64,000 bases of DNA from Bradyrhizobium diazoefficiens (lineage in GTDB: Bacteria > Pseudomonadota > Alphaproteobacteria > Rhizobiales > Xanthobacteraceae). The stretch spans positions 1,550,001 to 1,614,000 of the forward strand of contig NZ_CP067101.1 in assembly GCF_016616425.1 (NCBI RefSeq), written 5' to 3'. The position numbers were made by a program, and so were the translations under genes. Of the stretch, positions 1 to 10,516 are shown piece after piece. How positions within the stretch are numbered: position 1 is the stretch's first letter; each line of letters starts with the position of its first letter. The notes under the pieces are model-generated. The model did not search any database and had not been told where the DNA came from. It saw nothing but the letters and a program-made list of their open reading frames with translations.

Positions 1-702
1 CGAACCATGCATGACGAGATGCGTGTTCGGCAGCTTGCGGTGGATTTCCTCGATCACGTTCATGGCGAGAATATCGCCGTCCGGCTTGCGGGTAAATTTG
101 TAAGCACCGTGCGAAGTCCCCATCGCAATCGCGAGCGCGTCGACCTTGGTCTCCTGGACGAACTTCACGGCCTCGTCCGGGTTGGTCAGGAGCTGGTCGT
201 GGCTGAGCTTGCCTTCGGCGCCGTGGCCGTCTTCCTTGTCGCCCATGCCGGTTTCGAGCGAGCCGAGCACGCCGAGCTCGCCTTCCACCGAGATGCCGCC
301 GAGATGGGCCATGTCGGTCACGGTCTTGGTGACCCCGACATTGTAGCCCCAGTCGCCGGGGGTCTTGCCGTCCGCCTTCAGCGAGCCGTCCATCATGACG
401 GAGGTGAAGCCGGCCTGGATCGCGGTCATGCAGGTCGCAGGCTCGTTGCCGTGGTCGAGATGCACGCAGACCGGAATGTGCGGATAGATCTCGGTCACCG
501 CGTCCATCATGTGCTTGAGCATGATGTCGTTGGCGTAGGAGCGCGCACCGCGCGAGGCCTGGATGATGACGGGCGAGTCGACCTGGTTGGCCGCGTCCAT
601 GATCGCCAGCGCCTGCTCCATATTGTTGATGTTGAAAGCCGGGACGCCGTAGTCGTTCTCTGCTGCATGATCGAGCAATTGACGTAACGTGATCCGAGCC
701 AT
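1..702 (-). CDS. fba: Class II fructose-1,6-bisphosphate aldolase, C-terminal end cut by window
   Basis: Reversible aldol cleavage of fructose-1,6-bisphosphate (and sedoheptulose-1,7-bisphosphate in Calvin-type subtypes) in the cytosol. The minus strand is open from ATG at 702 to the window edge, 234 codons of a protein normally near 350. The N-terminus [20 protein letters not shown] and the NNMEQA segment are typical of the Calvin-cycle subtype. The zinc/substrate motif VHLDHG follows near residue 80, then the MMDGS and EGELGVLG segments. A Shine-Dalgarno AAGGGAG lies before the ATG. It is the last visible gene of the tkt-gap-pgk-fba series, all on the minus strand. The C-terminal catalytic part is outside the window. 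Confidence 0.96.
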   Translation of the reverse strand, partial: MARITLRQLLDHAAENDYGVPAFNINNMEQALAIMDAANQVDSPVIIQASRGARSYANDIMLKHMMDAVTEIYPHIPVCVHLDHGNEPATCMTAIQAGFTSVMMDGSLKADGKTPGDWGYNVGVTKTVTDMAHLGGISVEGELGVLGSLETGMGDKEDGHGAEGKLSHDQLLTNPDEAVKFVQETKVDALAIAMGTSHGAYKFTRKPDGDILAMNVIEEIHRKLPNTHLVMHGS

Positions 703-757
703 CTGTCTTTTTCTCCCTTCGGGCCCTGCAAGGCCGCTGATTACGCGCTGATCTGGC

Positions 758-1954
758 TTACTTGATGCGCAAGACCTCGACGCCAGGCAGGGGCTTGCCT
801 TCCATCCATTCGAGGAACGCGCCACCGGCGGTCGAGACATAAGTGAAGTCACCGGCCACATGGGCCTGGTTGAGCGCCGCGACGGTGTCGCCGCCGCCCG
901 CGATCGAGATCAGCTTCTTGGCCTTGGTGCGCTCGGCAGCGTGCTTGGCGGCCGCGACCGTGCCGCGGTCGAACGGCTGCATCTCGAACGCGCCCAAGGG
1001 TCCGTTCCAGACCAAGGTTGCCGCGTCGTCGATCGCGGCGTGCACGCGGGCGATCGACTGCGGGCCGACATCGAGGATCATGCCGTCGGCGGGGATCGCA
1101 TCGAGCCCATAGGCGTGCGACGGCGCGTTGGCGGCGAAGTGATAGGCAACGGTTGCGTCGACCGGCAGGATGATGGCGCAGTTGGCGGCTTCCGCCTTCT
1201 CCATGATGCGCAGCGCGGTGGCGGCGAGATCCTTCTCGGCCAGCGACTTGCCGACCGCGACGCCCTGGGCGTGCAGGAAGGTGTTGGCCATGCCGCCGCC
1301 GATCACCAGCGCATCGACCTTGCTCACGAGGTTTTCGAGCAGGTCGATCTTGGTCGAGACCTTGGCGCCGCCGATGATCGCGATGACCGGCTTGGTCGGC
1401 GAGCCCAGCGCCTTTTCCAGCGCGTCGAGCTCGGCCTGCATGGTGCGGCCGGCATAGGCCGGCAGCTTGTGGCCGAGGCCTTCGGTCGAGGCGTGGGCGC
1501 GATGCGCGGCCGAGAACGCGTCATTGACCCAAATGTCGCCGAGCCTTGCCAATTCCGCGACGAAGGCGGGATCGTTCTTCTCCTCTTCCTTGTGGAAGCG
1601 GGTGTTCTCCAGGCACAGGATGTCGCCGTCCTTCAAGTCCGCGACGGCCTTGGCTGCGGGCTCGCCGATGCAGTCATCGGCGAACGCAACGGGCTTGTTC
1701 ACGACCTTGGCCAGGGCTCCGGCGACGGGTCTGAGCGATTCCTTGGTATCGCGCCCCTTCGGCCGGCCGAAATGAGCGAGCAGGATGACCTTGCCGCCCT
1801 TGTCCGAGATTTCGGTGATGGTCGGCGCGACGCGCTCGAGCCGGGTCGTGTCGCTGACGCGGCCGTTGTCCATGGGCACGTTGAGATCGACGCGCAGCAG
1901 CATGCGTTTGCCCTTCACGTCGACGTCGTCGAGGGTGCGGAATTTGTTGGTCAT
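758..1954 (-). CDS. pgk: Phosphoglycerate kinase
   Basis: Transfers phosphate from 1,3-bisphosphoglycerate to ADP (reverse in the Calvin cycle); cytosolic. At 398 residues it has the usual family length. Family motifs are visible: [12 protein letters not shown] near the N-terminus, AHFGRPKG, the GGAKVSTKI hinge segment around residue 197, [10 protein letters not shown], and the C-terminal GGGDTVAAL nucleotide-binding loop. The start ATG at 1954 gives the usual [20 protein letters not shown] beginning. It sits between gap and fba, separated from gap by a palindromic repeat rather than by an obvious terminator, so read-through as part of one transcription unit is plausible. Confidence 0.98.
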   Translation of the reverse strand: MTNKFRTLDDVDVKGKRMLLRVDLNVPMDNGRVSDTTRLERVAPTITEISDKGGKVILLAHFGRPKGRDTKESLRPVAGALAKVVNKPVAFADDCIGEPAAKAVADLKDGDILCLENTRFHKEEEKNDPAFVAELARLGDIWVNDAFSAAHRAHASTEGLGHKLPAYAGRTMQAELDALEKALGSPTKPVIAIIGGAKVSTKIDLLENLVSKVDALVIGGGMANTFLHAQGVAVGKSLAEKDLAATALRIMEKAEAANCAIILPVDATVAYHFAANAPSHAYGLDAIPADGMILDVGPQSIARVHAAIDDAATLVWNGPLGAFEMQPFDRGTVAAAKHAAERTKAKKLISIAGGGDTVAALNQAHVAGDFTYVSTAGGAFLEWMEGKPLPGVEVLRIK

Positions 1955-1984
1955 CGGAGGCCCTTGTCCCGGGCTCTACCAGCG

Positions 1985-2102
1985 GCGCGTGGTGCCGCTG
2001 TGCAGAACCGGGACCCACGTTGCGGCGAGTCCCGCGGTTGAGATGGGTCCCGGCTCTGCGGGGCAGCGCAAGAGCGCTGCTCCGCGTCCGGGACACGAGA
2101 CC
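1985..2102. repeat. Dispersed palindromic intergenic repeat between gap and pgk
   Basis: The core 2045-2100 runs from GGGTCCCGGCTCTGCG to GTCCGGGACACGAGA. A second copy of the same 56-bp length lies at 40595-40650 in the same orientation and differs at only a few positions. The left flank 1985-2044 contains partly complementary sequence (AACCGGGACCCA), so the whole unit can fold. It looks like a REP/BIME-type element of the kind common in Bradyrhizobium intergenic DNA, and it contains no plausible gene. Confidence 0.75.
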
Positions 2103-2106
2103 CAGC

Positions 2107-3114
2107 TTAGATCACCTTGCCCATCGCGACGGCAGTGTCCGCCATGCGGTTCGAGAAGCCCCACTCGTTGTCGTACCAGGACATCACGCGCACCAGCGTG
2201 CCGTTCTGCACCTTGGTCTGGTCCTCGTGGAAGGTCGAGGAGTGCGGGTCGTGGTTGAAGTCGATCGAAACGTTGGGCGCGTTGGTGTAGCCGAGGACGC
2301 CCTTGAGCTGCTGCTCGCTGGCACGCTTCATCGCCGCGTTGACCTCCTTCGCATCGGTGGCGCGCTTGGCGACGATCTTGAGGTCGACGACCGAGACGTT
2401 GGGCGTCGGCACGCGGATTGCGACGCCGTCGAGCTTGCCCTTCAGTTCGGGCAGCACGAGGCCGATCGCTTTCGCAGCGCCGGTCGAGGTCGGGATCATC
2501 GACATCGCAGCCGCGCGGCCGCGGTAGAGATCCTTGTGCAGCGTGTCCAGCGTCGGCTGGTCGCCGGTATAGGCGTGGATCGTGGTCATGAAACCGGTCT
2601 CGATGCCGACGAGATCGTTCAGCACCTTGGCAACCGGCGCCAGGCAGTTGGTGGTGCAGGAGCCGTTGGAGACGACCAGGTGATCCCTGGTCAGCGTCTC
2701 GTGGTTGACGCCGTAGACGATGGTGGCGTCGGCGCCGTCGGCGGGCGCGGAGACCAGCACGCGCCTGGCGCCGGCGGTCAGGTGCGCGGAGGCCTTGTCC
2801 TTCGAGGTGAAGATGCCCGTGCATTCCAGCGCGATGTCGACGCCGAGATCCTTCCAGGGCAGCTTCGAGGGATCGCGCTCGGCGCTCACCTTGATCTTGC
2901 CGTTGCCGAGGCTGATCGAGTCACCTTCGACGGTGACGGTGCCGGGGAAGCGGCCATGGACGCTATCGAAACGGAGCAGGTGGGCGTTGGTCTCCACCGG
3001 GCCGAGGTCGTTGATGCCGACGACCTCGATGTCCTTGCGTCCTGACTCGGCGATCGCCCGCAGGACGTTGCGGCCGATGCGGCCAAAACCGTTGATTGCC
3101 ACGCGGACTGCCAT
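2107..3114 (-). CDS. gap: Type I glyceraldehyde-3-phosphate dehydrogenase
   Basis: Oxidises glyceraldehyde-3-phosphate to 1,3-bisphosphoglycerate with NAD(P), reversed in the Calvin cycle. Its 335 residues are full length. The N-terminal Rossmann motif [14 protein letters not shown], the catalytic cysteine motif [12 protein letters not shown] near residue 155, and the C-terminal [12 protein letters not shown] are all present. The start ATG at 3114 is preceded by AAGGAG with good spacing. The 148-bp gap to tkt contains a G+C-rich hairpin (about 3190-3208) but no downstream T-run on the minus strand, so it is not a convincing terminator. The gene lies between tkt and pgk on the same strand. Confidence 0.98.
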   Translation of the reverse strand: MAVRVAINGFGRIGRNVLRAIAESGRKDIEVVGINDLGPVETNAHLLRFDSVHGRFPGTVTVEGDSISLGNGKIKVSAERDPSKLPWKDLGVDIALECTGIFTSKDKASAHLTAGARRVLVSAPADGADATIVYGVNHETLTRDHLVVSNGSCTTNCLAPVAKVLNDLVGIETGFMTTIHAYTGDQPTLDTLHKDLYRGRAAAMSMIPTSTGAAKAIGLVLPELKGKLDGVAIRVPTPNVSVVDLKIVAKRATDAKEVNAAMKRASEQQLKGVLGYTNAPNVSIDFNHDPHSSTFHEDQTKVQNGTLVRVMSWYDNEWGFSNRMADTAVAMGKVI

Positions 3115-3262
3115 GTTTCGTCTCCTTCAATGACCGTTGTCATCCCGCACAACGCGCTATGCGCGCCTGCGAGGGTTTTTTAGAGGCGGACGCCCGGTTC
3201 GGCCGGGCGGTGCTTGATCATATGGAAGATTACGTAGTCCTTTTTTGGGGCAAGCTCAACTC

Positions 3263-5278
<2,016 letters not shown>

Positions 5279-5653
5279 GATGAAAATCCGTCTGAAATGA
5301 GATGCTTGATGGCCGTGCGCGCCGCGCCGGATCGAGCCTGGCAGCCACGGGAGGTGGGGGGTGGGATAGCATCTCGGTTTCGGGAGTCCAAGGCAATCGA
5401 AAGCCGGTTTGGCCGTAAAAAGTTGCCTGTGTGGAGAGCAGTTTTCCGCCGGGATCGTGCCCGGGAGGAACCGGCGGATCGGCCCGACCTCGTCCCGATT
5501 GATCGGTGCATAGTTTCGCGGCGGCGTTGCGCTGGGCTAGCTTGCCACGTAAATTTCTGCTTCTAACCGCTTGCCGAACCGAGTCTTTTGCCGGACGGCA
5601 AGCCCCAGGAAAAGGCCACTGGGCAAAGGCCGCCAGGTTCCGCCGCTGACTGC
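5279..5653. other. Divergent intergenic region, tkt / coiled-coil gene
   Basis: This 375-bp stretch lies between two divergent genes and presumably holds both promoters. Open frames across it (for example an upstream ATG at 5588 in frame with the next gene) lack family features. No clear -35/-10 pair, operator or RNA was recognised. Confidence 0.5.
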
Positions 5654-5974
5654 ATGAACGATCGCGTGTCCAACAGCTCTGCCATGACGGAATCATCCGC
5701 CGTCGAGATCGAGATTGCGACCCGCAGGCTCACGGCGGCGCTCGACGCGCTCGAAAGCGCGGTGGAGCGGCGGCGCGATGCCGATCGCGACGAGAACGAA
5801 CTCGCGGCGCGGATCCAGGCGCTCGGCGCGGACCGCTCGCGGCTTGCCGACGAGCTCGACGGCGCGCTGGTGAAGGCGCGCAAGCTCGAGCGCACCAATC
5901 GCGAGATATCCGACCGGCTGGATTCCGCAATCGTCACGATACGCTCGGTGCTCGATACCGGAGAGGACGGATGA
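5654..5974 (+). CDS. DUF4164-like coiled-coil protein upstream of zapA (ZauP-like)
   Basis: A small, highly charged protein of about 106 residues that is almost wholly helical and heptad-like from residue 18 on (ESAVERRRDADRDENELAAR and onward), with no membrane segment. An ATG at 5588 would add 22 residues of unlikely composition, so the internal ATG at 5654 (MNDRVSN) is preferred; further in-frame ATGs exist. It overlaps zapA by four bases (ATGA). A coiled-coil protein encoded just upstream of zapA is known in Caulobacter as ZauP, which works with ZapA at the division ring. Equating this gene with ZauP rests on position and coiled-coil character only. Confidence 0.75.
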   Translation: MNDRVSNSSAMTESSAVEIEIATRRLTAALDALESAVERRRDADRDENELAARIQALGADRSRLADELDGALVKARKLERTNREISDRLDSAIVTIRSVLDTGEDG

Positions 5975-6354
5975 GCCACATCAACGTCACCATCAATGGC
6001 CGGCAATACCGCATGGCCTGCGAGGAGGGCCAGGAGGTGCGGTTGCTCAAGCTCGCCGAGAGCCTGGAGACGCGGATCCAGTCGCTGCGCGGAAAATTTG
6101 GCGAGATCGGCGACGCGCGCCTCACCGTGATGGCGGCGCTGACCGTCTGCGACGAACTGGTCGACACCAGCAACCGCGTCCGAAGCCTGGAGCAGGAGCT
6201 GACGGAGCTGCGCGATTTCCGCAATGCTGCGGTCGAGCGCGCCCGGATGACCCAGACCGCGGTGGTGAATGCCCTGAACGCGGCGGCCGAACGCATCGAG
6301 AAGTCGACCCAGGTGCTGAACCGCACGGTCGGCAACGGGATTGCGATCGGGTAG
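5971..6354 (+). CDS. zapA: Cell division protein ZapA
   Basis: Promotes FtsZ filament bundling at the division site. The 127-residue protein begins MSHINVTINGRQYRMACEEG, the typical ZapA beta-hairpin start, followed by LLKLAESLETRIQSLR and the MAALTVCDELVD segment, then a long C-terminal coiled coil. It is translationally coupled to the upstream coiled-coil gene through an ATGA overlap. The order zapA - 6S RNA - 5-formyltetrahydrofolate cyclo-ligase downstream is widely conserved in proteobacteria and supports the call. Confidence 0.95.
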   Translation: MSHINVTINGRQYRMACEEGQEVRLLKLAESLETRIQSLRGKFGEIGDARLTVMAALTVCDELVDTSNRVRSLEQELTELRDFRNAAVERARMTQTAVVNALNAAAERIEKSTQVLNRTVGNGIAIG

Positions 6355-6410
6355 GGCCGCGGAAGACGCACTGAGTTATCGTCCTCGATCTGGCGGCAGG
6401 CTCAACCTTG

Positions 6411-6516
6411 CGGGAGAGGTCGCGCCGAAGGCGCGGGCGAGGGCTCTTGCCTCTTGGGGATTCTCGCCTGAGGAGACACCCTCTCCCCAACCCCTCCCCC
6501 GCGAGCGGGGGAGGGA
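6411..6516. repeat. Palindromic REP-like element downstream of zapA
   Basis: The perfect arms CCCTCCCCCGC (6492-6502) and GCGGGGGAGGG (6505-6515) form a strong hairpin. A left half near 6414-6450 (GGGAGAGGTCGCG...) is partly complementary to CCCTCTCCCC. This is a typical intergenic repeat of the genus; it may also terminate zapA transcription, although no T-run follows. Confidence 0.6.
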
Positions 6517-6587
6517 GCGCACCTCCGCCTTGGCTGCACCGATGCTCTCGCCGGGCTGGCGATTCGTCAGTATCGTTGTTAGATTGC

Positions 6588-6755
6588 GAAAGCGAGGCTG
6601 CGACGTGCGTCAGGAGCCATATATCCCCGGGGCCTTATCGATCCTTTAGGGAACTGTCCCTGGCCGGGCCCGTGGGCCCGGACATATGGTGCCCACCTAC
6701 TTTCGTAGGGAACTCCGGGATCGAGTGCTTCAACGGCGTACGCGGCTTCGCACTG
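6588..6755 (+). ncRNA. ssrS: 6S RNA (SsrS), RNA polymerase regulator
   Basis: About 165 nt between zapA and the cyclo-ligase gene, the conserved location of 6S RNA. A closing stem can be drawn between GCGAGGCTGCGACGTGCG (6592-6609) and GCGTACGCGGCTTCGC (6736-6751). An apical hairpin GGCCGGGCCC / GGGCCCGG lies around 6662-6681. The 3' half contains the motif GATCGAGTGCTTCAACGGC that I associate with alphaproteobacterial 6S RNAs. 6S RNA mimics an open promoter and sequesters housekeeping RNA polymerase. The ends are estimated from the stem; I did not fold it by computer. Confidence 0.8.
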
Positions 6756-6804
6756 TTTGCTTGAAATGCGTTCTTGTCGAATGGCCGTCTACGACAAACC
6801 GGCA

Positions 6805-6910
6805 GTGTCATGCCCCGCGCAGGCGGGGCATCCAGTACGCCGCGGCGTCGAGGTCTAGCACTTGCGTCTCTGGAATACTGGATCGCCCGCATTCGCGGGC
6901 GATGACGGCG
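6805..6910. repeat. Bipartite palindromic intergenic repeat
   Basis: Two hairpins, CATGCCCCGC/GCGGGGCAT (about 6809-6831) and ATCGCCCGC/GCGGGCGAT (about 6887-6905), are flanked internally by complementary CATCCAGTA and TACTGGAT, so the whole unit can fold as one long arm. This is a common Bradyrhizobium-type intergenic element, lying just upstream of the cyclo-ligase start. Confidence 0.75.
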
Positions 6911-6943
6911 GAGCAAGACTTCGACTTTCGGGGGAAAGCGCGC

Positions 6944-7540
6944 ATGTCCAACACCAAAGCCGATCTCCGTGCCAAAGCCCTCGCGGCGCGCGACGCGTTG
7001 AGCGAGAAGAAGCGCGCTGCCGCCGCCGCAAAGCTGGCCAAGCGCGGGCTGCCGTTCAGGCTGCTGCCCGGCAGCATCATCTCCGGCTATTCGCCGATCC
7101 GCAGCGAGATCGATCCGCTACCGCTGATGAGAAAGCTCGCCGAGGAAGGCGCGAAGCTGGCGCTACCTTGCGTCAGCGCGCGCGGGCAGTCGCTGATCTT
7201 TCGCATCTTCCATCCGAACGACCGGCTGATGCTCGGCCCGCTCGGCATTCCCGAGCCGTCGCCTGCGGCGGCCGAGGTCGTCCCCGACATCATGCTGACG
7301 CCGCTGGCGGCGTTCGACCGCCTCGGCCACCGCATCGGCTATGGCGCCGGGCATTACGATTTCACCTTCGCGCATTTGCGCAAAGCCAAGCAGATCGTCG
7401 GTATCGGGCTTGCTTTTGCCGCGCAGGAGATCGAGGCGGTTCCGGCGCTATCACACGACGTCGCGCTGGATTATGTGCTAACGGAATCGGACGTGTTCGA
7501 TTTCCGGAGTTCTGAAGTTGCGCATTCTCTTCGTGGGTGA
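6944..7540 (+). CDS. 5-formyltetrahydrofolate cyclo-ligase
   Basis: ATP-dependent conversion of 5-formyl-THF to 5,10-methenyl-THF in one-carbon metabolism (YgfA/FthC family). From ATG 6944 (MSNTKADLRAKALAARDALS) it is 198 residues, the family length; the longer open frame upstream runs through the repeat and is rejected. Visible motifs include SGYSPIRSEIDPLPLM and the C-terminal signature FDRLGHRIGYGAGHYDFTF, which carries the conserved GxGxGxYD-type loop. The last 23 bases overlap the ymdB gene, whose TTG start lies inside. Position next to 6S RNA is the classic arrangement. Confidence 0.95.
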   Translation: MSNTKADLRAKALAARDALSEKKRAAAAAKLAKRGLPFRLLPGSIISGYSPIRSEIDPLPLMRKLAEEGAKLALPCVSARGQSLIFRIFHPNDRLMLGPLGIPEPSPAAAEVVPDIMLTPLAAFDRLGHRIGYGAGHYDFTFAHLRKAKQIVGIGLAFAAQEIEAVPALSHDVALDYVLTESDVFDFRSSEVAHSLRG

Positions 7541-8342
7541 TGTCGTCGGCCGTAGCGGGCGCAATGCTGTCGCCGAATATCTGCCCGGCATGGTCAAGGA
7601 CTGGTCGCTCGATTTCGTCGTCGTCAACGGCGAGAATTCCGCCGGCGGCTTCGGCATTACGGAAGCGATCTACCAGGAGTTTCTCGATGCCGGCGCCGAT
7701 GCGGTGACGCTCGGCAACCACTCCTGGGACCAGCGTGAGGCACTGGTGTTCATCGAGCGCGCCGAGCGCCTGGTGCGTCCCGCGAACTATCCGCGCGGCA
7801 CGCCCGGCCGCGGCGCCGCGCTGGTCGAGACCAAGAACGGCAAGCATGCGCTCGTCGTCAACGCCTTGGGCCGCGTCTTCATGACCCCGTTCGACGATCC
7901 CTTCGCGGCGCTGGAGCGTGAGCTCGGCGCCTGTCCGCTCGGCGTTGCCGCCGATGCCATCGTCGTCGATTTCCATTGCGAGGCGAGCAGCGAGAAACAG
8001 GGCATCGGCTTCTTCTGCGACGGCCGCGCCAGCCTCGTCGTCGGCACGCACACCCATGTACCGACCGCCGACCACCAGATCCTGTCCGGCGGTACCGCCT
8101 ACATGACGGATGCCGGCATGACCGGCGACTACGACTCCATCATCGGCATGCAGAAGGAAGAGCCGCTGCGGAGGTTCATTTCCGGGATTCCGTCGGGCCG
8201 CTTCGAGCCGGCCGCGGGTGCGGCAACGCTCAGCGGTGTCGCCGTGGAAACGGATGACGCGACGGGACTCGCCCTGCGCATCGCACCGGTGCGTGTGGGC
8301 GGAAGGCTGGAGCCGACGACGCCGAAGTTCTGGTTGAGTTAG
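7518..8342 (+). CDS. YmdB-type metallophosphoesterase (TIGR00282 family)
   Basis: Calcineurin-like phosphodiesterase of the family whose Bacillus member hydrolyses 2',3'-cyclic nucleotides. It is 274 residues from a TTG start at 7518, which overlaps the cyclo-ligase. Metal-site motifs are MRILFVGDVVGRSGR, VVNGENSAGGFGI, LGNHSWDQ and VGTHTHVPTADHQIL. The last 285 bp (8058-8342) are repeated about 1.2 kb downstream at 9590-9874, separated by membrane-protein genes. The present gene is complete and in frame through the junction, so it is probably functional, but its 3' third may be of foreign origin (see findings). Confidence 0.95.
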   Translation: MRILFVGDVVGRSGRNAVAEYLPGMVKDWSLDFVVVNGENSAGGFGITEAIYQEFLDAGADAVTLGNHSWDQREALVFIERAERLVRPANYPRGTPGRGAALVETKNGKHALVVNALGRVFMTPFDDPFAALERELGACPLGVAADAIVVDFHCEASSEKQGIGFFCDGRASLVVGTHTHVPTADHQILSGGTAYMTDAGMTGDYDSIIGMQKEEPLRRFISGIPSGRFEPAAGAATLSGVAVETDDATGLALRIAPVRVGGRLEPTTPKFWLS

Positions 8343-8383
8343 CCGCGCGGCATAGCCGAAGCTTCGCTTCGCTGTCCTCCTGG

Positions 8384-8672
8384 TCTCGGCTTCAATGTCG
8401 GGGTCATCGCCTTTAGCGCATTCATTGCGGCGATCGGAGCCGTCTATGCGCTCGGCGGCAATGTCGTTTTGACTTTCTCCCTGGCCTATATCCTGACGCG
8501 CCCTCTCGGCGCGTCGCTCGGCGTCTGCTGTCACAAGCGCGTGAATATGGTGGCTCGGCCTCGGAACGATCTACACCAGCCTCACCTTCCTCACCGTCAT
8601 CGTGCACTCGTCGCCTGGCTGACTTTCGAGAGCGACCGAAGCCGCAAAGCGGAGGCCCTCAGGACCGAGTGA
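8384..8672 (+). pseudogene. Decayed 3' fragment of a COG4705-like membrane protein
   Basis: Reading around 8389-8530 gives a hydrophobic stretch ending in LAYILTRPLGASLG, matching FILTRPLGATVGDF in the intact neighbour at 8760. Further pieces appear in other frames: a GLGLGTIYTSLTFLTVIV-like piece around 8555-8615 and AWLTFESDR near 8620-8650. At least two frameshifts are therefore needed. This is the C-terminal remnant of a second copy or relative of the following gene. No start codon or intact N-terminal part remains. Confidence 0.65.
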
Positions 8673-8759
8673 ACCTACGTCCCGCCCAATTCAAGCTCTT
8701 CAACGGCTAAGGCCCTTCGCCCAAGAACAACAGCGGGCCCCCACGGCAGAGAAAGAGGA

Positions 8760-9578
8760 ATGATGAAGCAGTTGAGCGACACCTTACAAGACGGCGTCAG
8801 CAAGGTCCCCGCCGTCACGCTGGGATTCTGGGTGATCAAGATTCTGGCGACCACGCTGGGAGAGACCGGTGGCGATGCGGTAACGATGAGCTGGCTGCAT
8901 GCCGATACGGACGCCCAGAATGGAGGCTATTTGATCGGCACGGGCATCTTCCTTGCCGTGTTTGTTGCGGCCGTGATCGCGCAAATATCGGTCCGGCGAT
9001 TCAACCCCTGGATCTATTGGGTGACGATCGTAGCCTCGACGACGGTGGGCACTGTGATGGCCGATCTGTTCGATCGCTCATTAGGTATCGGGTACACGGG
9101 AGGTTCATCCATCCTGCTCGGATGTGTGTTGGGCTCGCTCGCCATCTGGTATTTCAGTCTCGGCTCGATCAACGTGCAGACCGTAGCGACGCCAAGGGTG
9201 GAGATCTTCTATTGGGTCACGATCACCTTTTCGCAGACCCTTGGTACTGCGCTGGGCGATTGGACGGCGGACGATACCGGCCTTGGATATGAGGGCGGCG
9301 CGCTCGTCTTTTGCCTTGGCCTCGGCGTGCTTGCAGCCCTCTATTACTGGACGGAAATCTCCCGCGTCTTCCTGTTTTGGGCTGCCTTCATTCTCACGCG
9401 TCCATTGGGAGCCACGGTCGGCGATTTCCTGGACAAGCCGATGAACCATGGCGGCCTTGCTTTAAGCCGCCCCTTGGCCACCGCTGCGATCCTGGCTGCT
9501 ATCGTCGTGCTGGTTCTCGTCTTGCCACAACGGCCGGGCCGGCATCCCGGGCCTGGCGTGGCTGAGCAGACGCGTTAA
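8760..9578 (+). CDS. COG4705-like multi-repeat integral membrane protein
   Basis: A 272-residue protein with about eight membrane segments built from four similar units. Each has an aromatic W followed by a T/PLG...GD-type motif: LGFWVIKILATTLGETGGD, YWVTIVASTTVGTVMAD, YWVTITFSQTLGTALGD and FWAAFILTRPLGATVGD. The start ATG at 8760 has GAAAGAGGA just upstream. I recognise the family as uncharacterised membrane-anchored protein (COG4705); its substrate is unknown. It is bounded upstream by a decayed relative and on both sides by copies of the ymdB 3' end, which suggests acquisition by recombination. The repeated acidic GD motifs in membrane segments would suit a transporter, but that is inference. 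Confidence 0.85.
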   Translation: MMKQLSDTLQDGVSKVPAVTLGFWVIKILATTLGETGGDAVTMSWLHADTDAQNGGYLIGTGIFLAVFVAAVIAQISVRRFNPWIYWVTIVASTTVGTVMADLFDRSLGIGYTGGSSILLGCVLGSLAIWYFSLGSINVQTVATPRVEIFYWVTITFSQTLGTALGDWTADDTGLGYEGGALVFCLGLGVLAALYYWTEISRVFLFWAAFILTRPLGATVGDFLDKPMNHGGLALSRPLATAAILAAIVVLVLVLPQRPGRHPGPGVAEQTR

Positions 9579-9589
9579 TCCTGCGCGCC

Positions 9590-9874
9590 GTACCGACCGC
9601 CGACCACCAGATCCTGTCCGGCGGTACCGCCTATATGACGGAAGCCGGCATGACCGGCGACTACGACTCCATCATCGGCATGCAGAAGGAAGAGCCGCTG
9701 CGGAGGTTCACGTCGGGAATCCCGTCGGGACGGTTCGAGCCGGCAGCAGGTGCGGCGACGCTGAGCGGCGTCGCCGTGGAGACCGATGATGCGACGGGGC
9801 TCGCACTGCGCATCGCGCCCGTGCGCGTGGGCGGCCGGCTCGAGCCGGCGACGCCGAAGTTCTGGCTGAGCTAG
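9590..9874 (+). pseudogene. Second copy of the ymdB 3' end (94 codons plus stop)
   Basis: Exactly collinear with 8058-8342, 285 bp with no indel. By eye there are about 28 base differences, but only three amino-acid changes appear in the part from the internal Met onward (D/E, I/T, T/A). It lacks the metal-binding N-terminal domain and so cannot be a working phosphodiesterase. The synonymous bias of the differences says both copies evolved as functional coding sequence before coming together. It is probably either the original 3' end displaced by an insertion or a donor-derived piece. Confidence 0.9.
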
Positions 9875-10060
9875 GGCGTGTACTTATAAGCGGCCGATCG
9901 GAAGTCCGCTTCCGAAAGCGCAGTGGACCAATCGTGCTCAAACCGAGGTCTTCGGGTCTTGACCCGAAGCCGACCTGTTCCTCAAATTTTAGCATTTCGC
10001 CAAGTCTCCAGTTGACCTGACCGGCGTACGAAGGGCTGCGGTTTGCAGCGAGATTCATCG
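9875..10060. repeat. Degenerate dispersed repeat downstream of the ymdB fragment
   Basis: The stretch beginning AGGGCGTGTACTTATAA and containing AAGTCCGCTTCCGAAAGCG and CTTGACCCGAAGCCGACCTG resembles, from memory, a short sequence found in many Bradyrhizobium intergenic regions. Related words occur at 10560-10640. No coding potential was seen apart from the start of the next gene. Confidence 0.35.
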
Positions 10061-10516
10061 ATGCCAGTGATATCGATACTAATTGTCGTGATGATCACGT
10101 TCGCGCTGCTCATGACGTACAAGACGTTCGGTCCGCAGCGAGTGGGTGCAATGAGGAGAACTCTCGTGTTCTCGCTCCTCGGCCCCGTGCTTTGTGTAGC
10201 ATCGGCCGTTCTGATCGAGCTAGCCGCGGGAAGAGTTCCTGAGGAAGGTGTCGTCTATGCGTTCCTGTTCTCGCTTGTCGTCTCGATTGTCACCGGACCA
10301 GTCGACGGTTACCTCGCACATTTCATCTCCTTGCAACTCAGGGCACCTCTGAGCGCAATAGTTGGCGCCGCGACTGTGTGGCTTCTGCTATTTTCGATAA
10401 CGAGACTTACGGGGCAGGGCATGACGGCCGGCGAGTGGACGCTCGTTTTGTTGGGAGCGCTGTGCATGGACGTCTGCTCTCTCCTATCGGGACCTTCCCG
10501 TGATGAGGCGAGCTAA
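10061..10516 (+). CDS. Hypothetical integral membrane protein
   Basis: About 151 residues with four or five hydrophobic segments (ISILIVVMITFALLMTY, LVFSLLGPVLCVASAVLIEL, VVYAFLFSLVVSIVTG, AIVGAATVWLLLFSI, WTLVLLGALCMDVCSLL). The ATG at 10061 is preferred; a TTG at 10043 in the same frame would add six residues, and neither has a strong Shine-Dalgarno. I do not recognise the family. It stands alone between the ymdB 3' fragment and a histidine kinase on the other strand, so context gives no function. Confidence 0.7.
   Translation: MPVISILIVVMITFALLMTYKTFGPQRVGAMRRTLVFSLLGPVLCVASAVLIELAAGRVPEEGVVYAFLFSLVVSIVTGPVDGYLAHFISLQLRAPLSAIVGAATVWLLLFSITRLTGQGMTAGEWTLVLLGALCMDVCSLLSGPSRDEAS

Noticed and set aside
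860..2041. Long plus-strand ORF opposite pgk
   Set aside because: Antisense shadow: arginine/glycine-rich translation with no family features, while the minus strand carries a complete, well-conserved phosphoglycerate kinase.
3190..3208. Terminator after tkt
   Set aside because: CGCCCGG/CCGGGCG hairpin lacks a T-run on the transcribed minus strand; the T-run lies on the wrong side.
7362..8534. Long minus-strand ORF across ymdB
   Set aside because: Composition of an antisense shadow and no conserved motifs.
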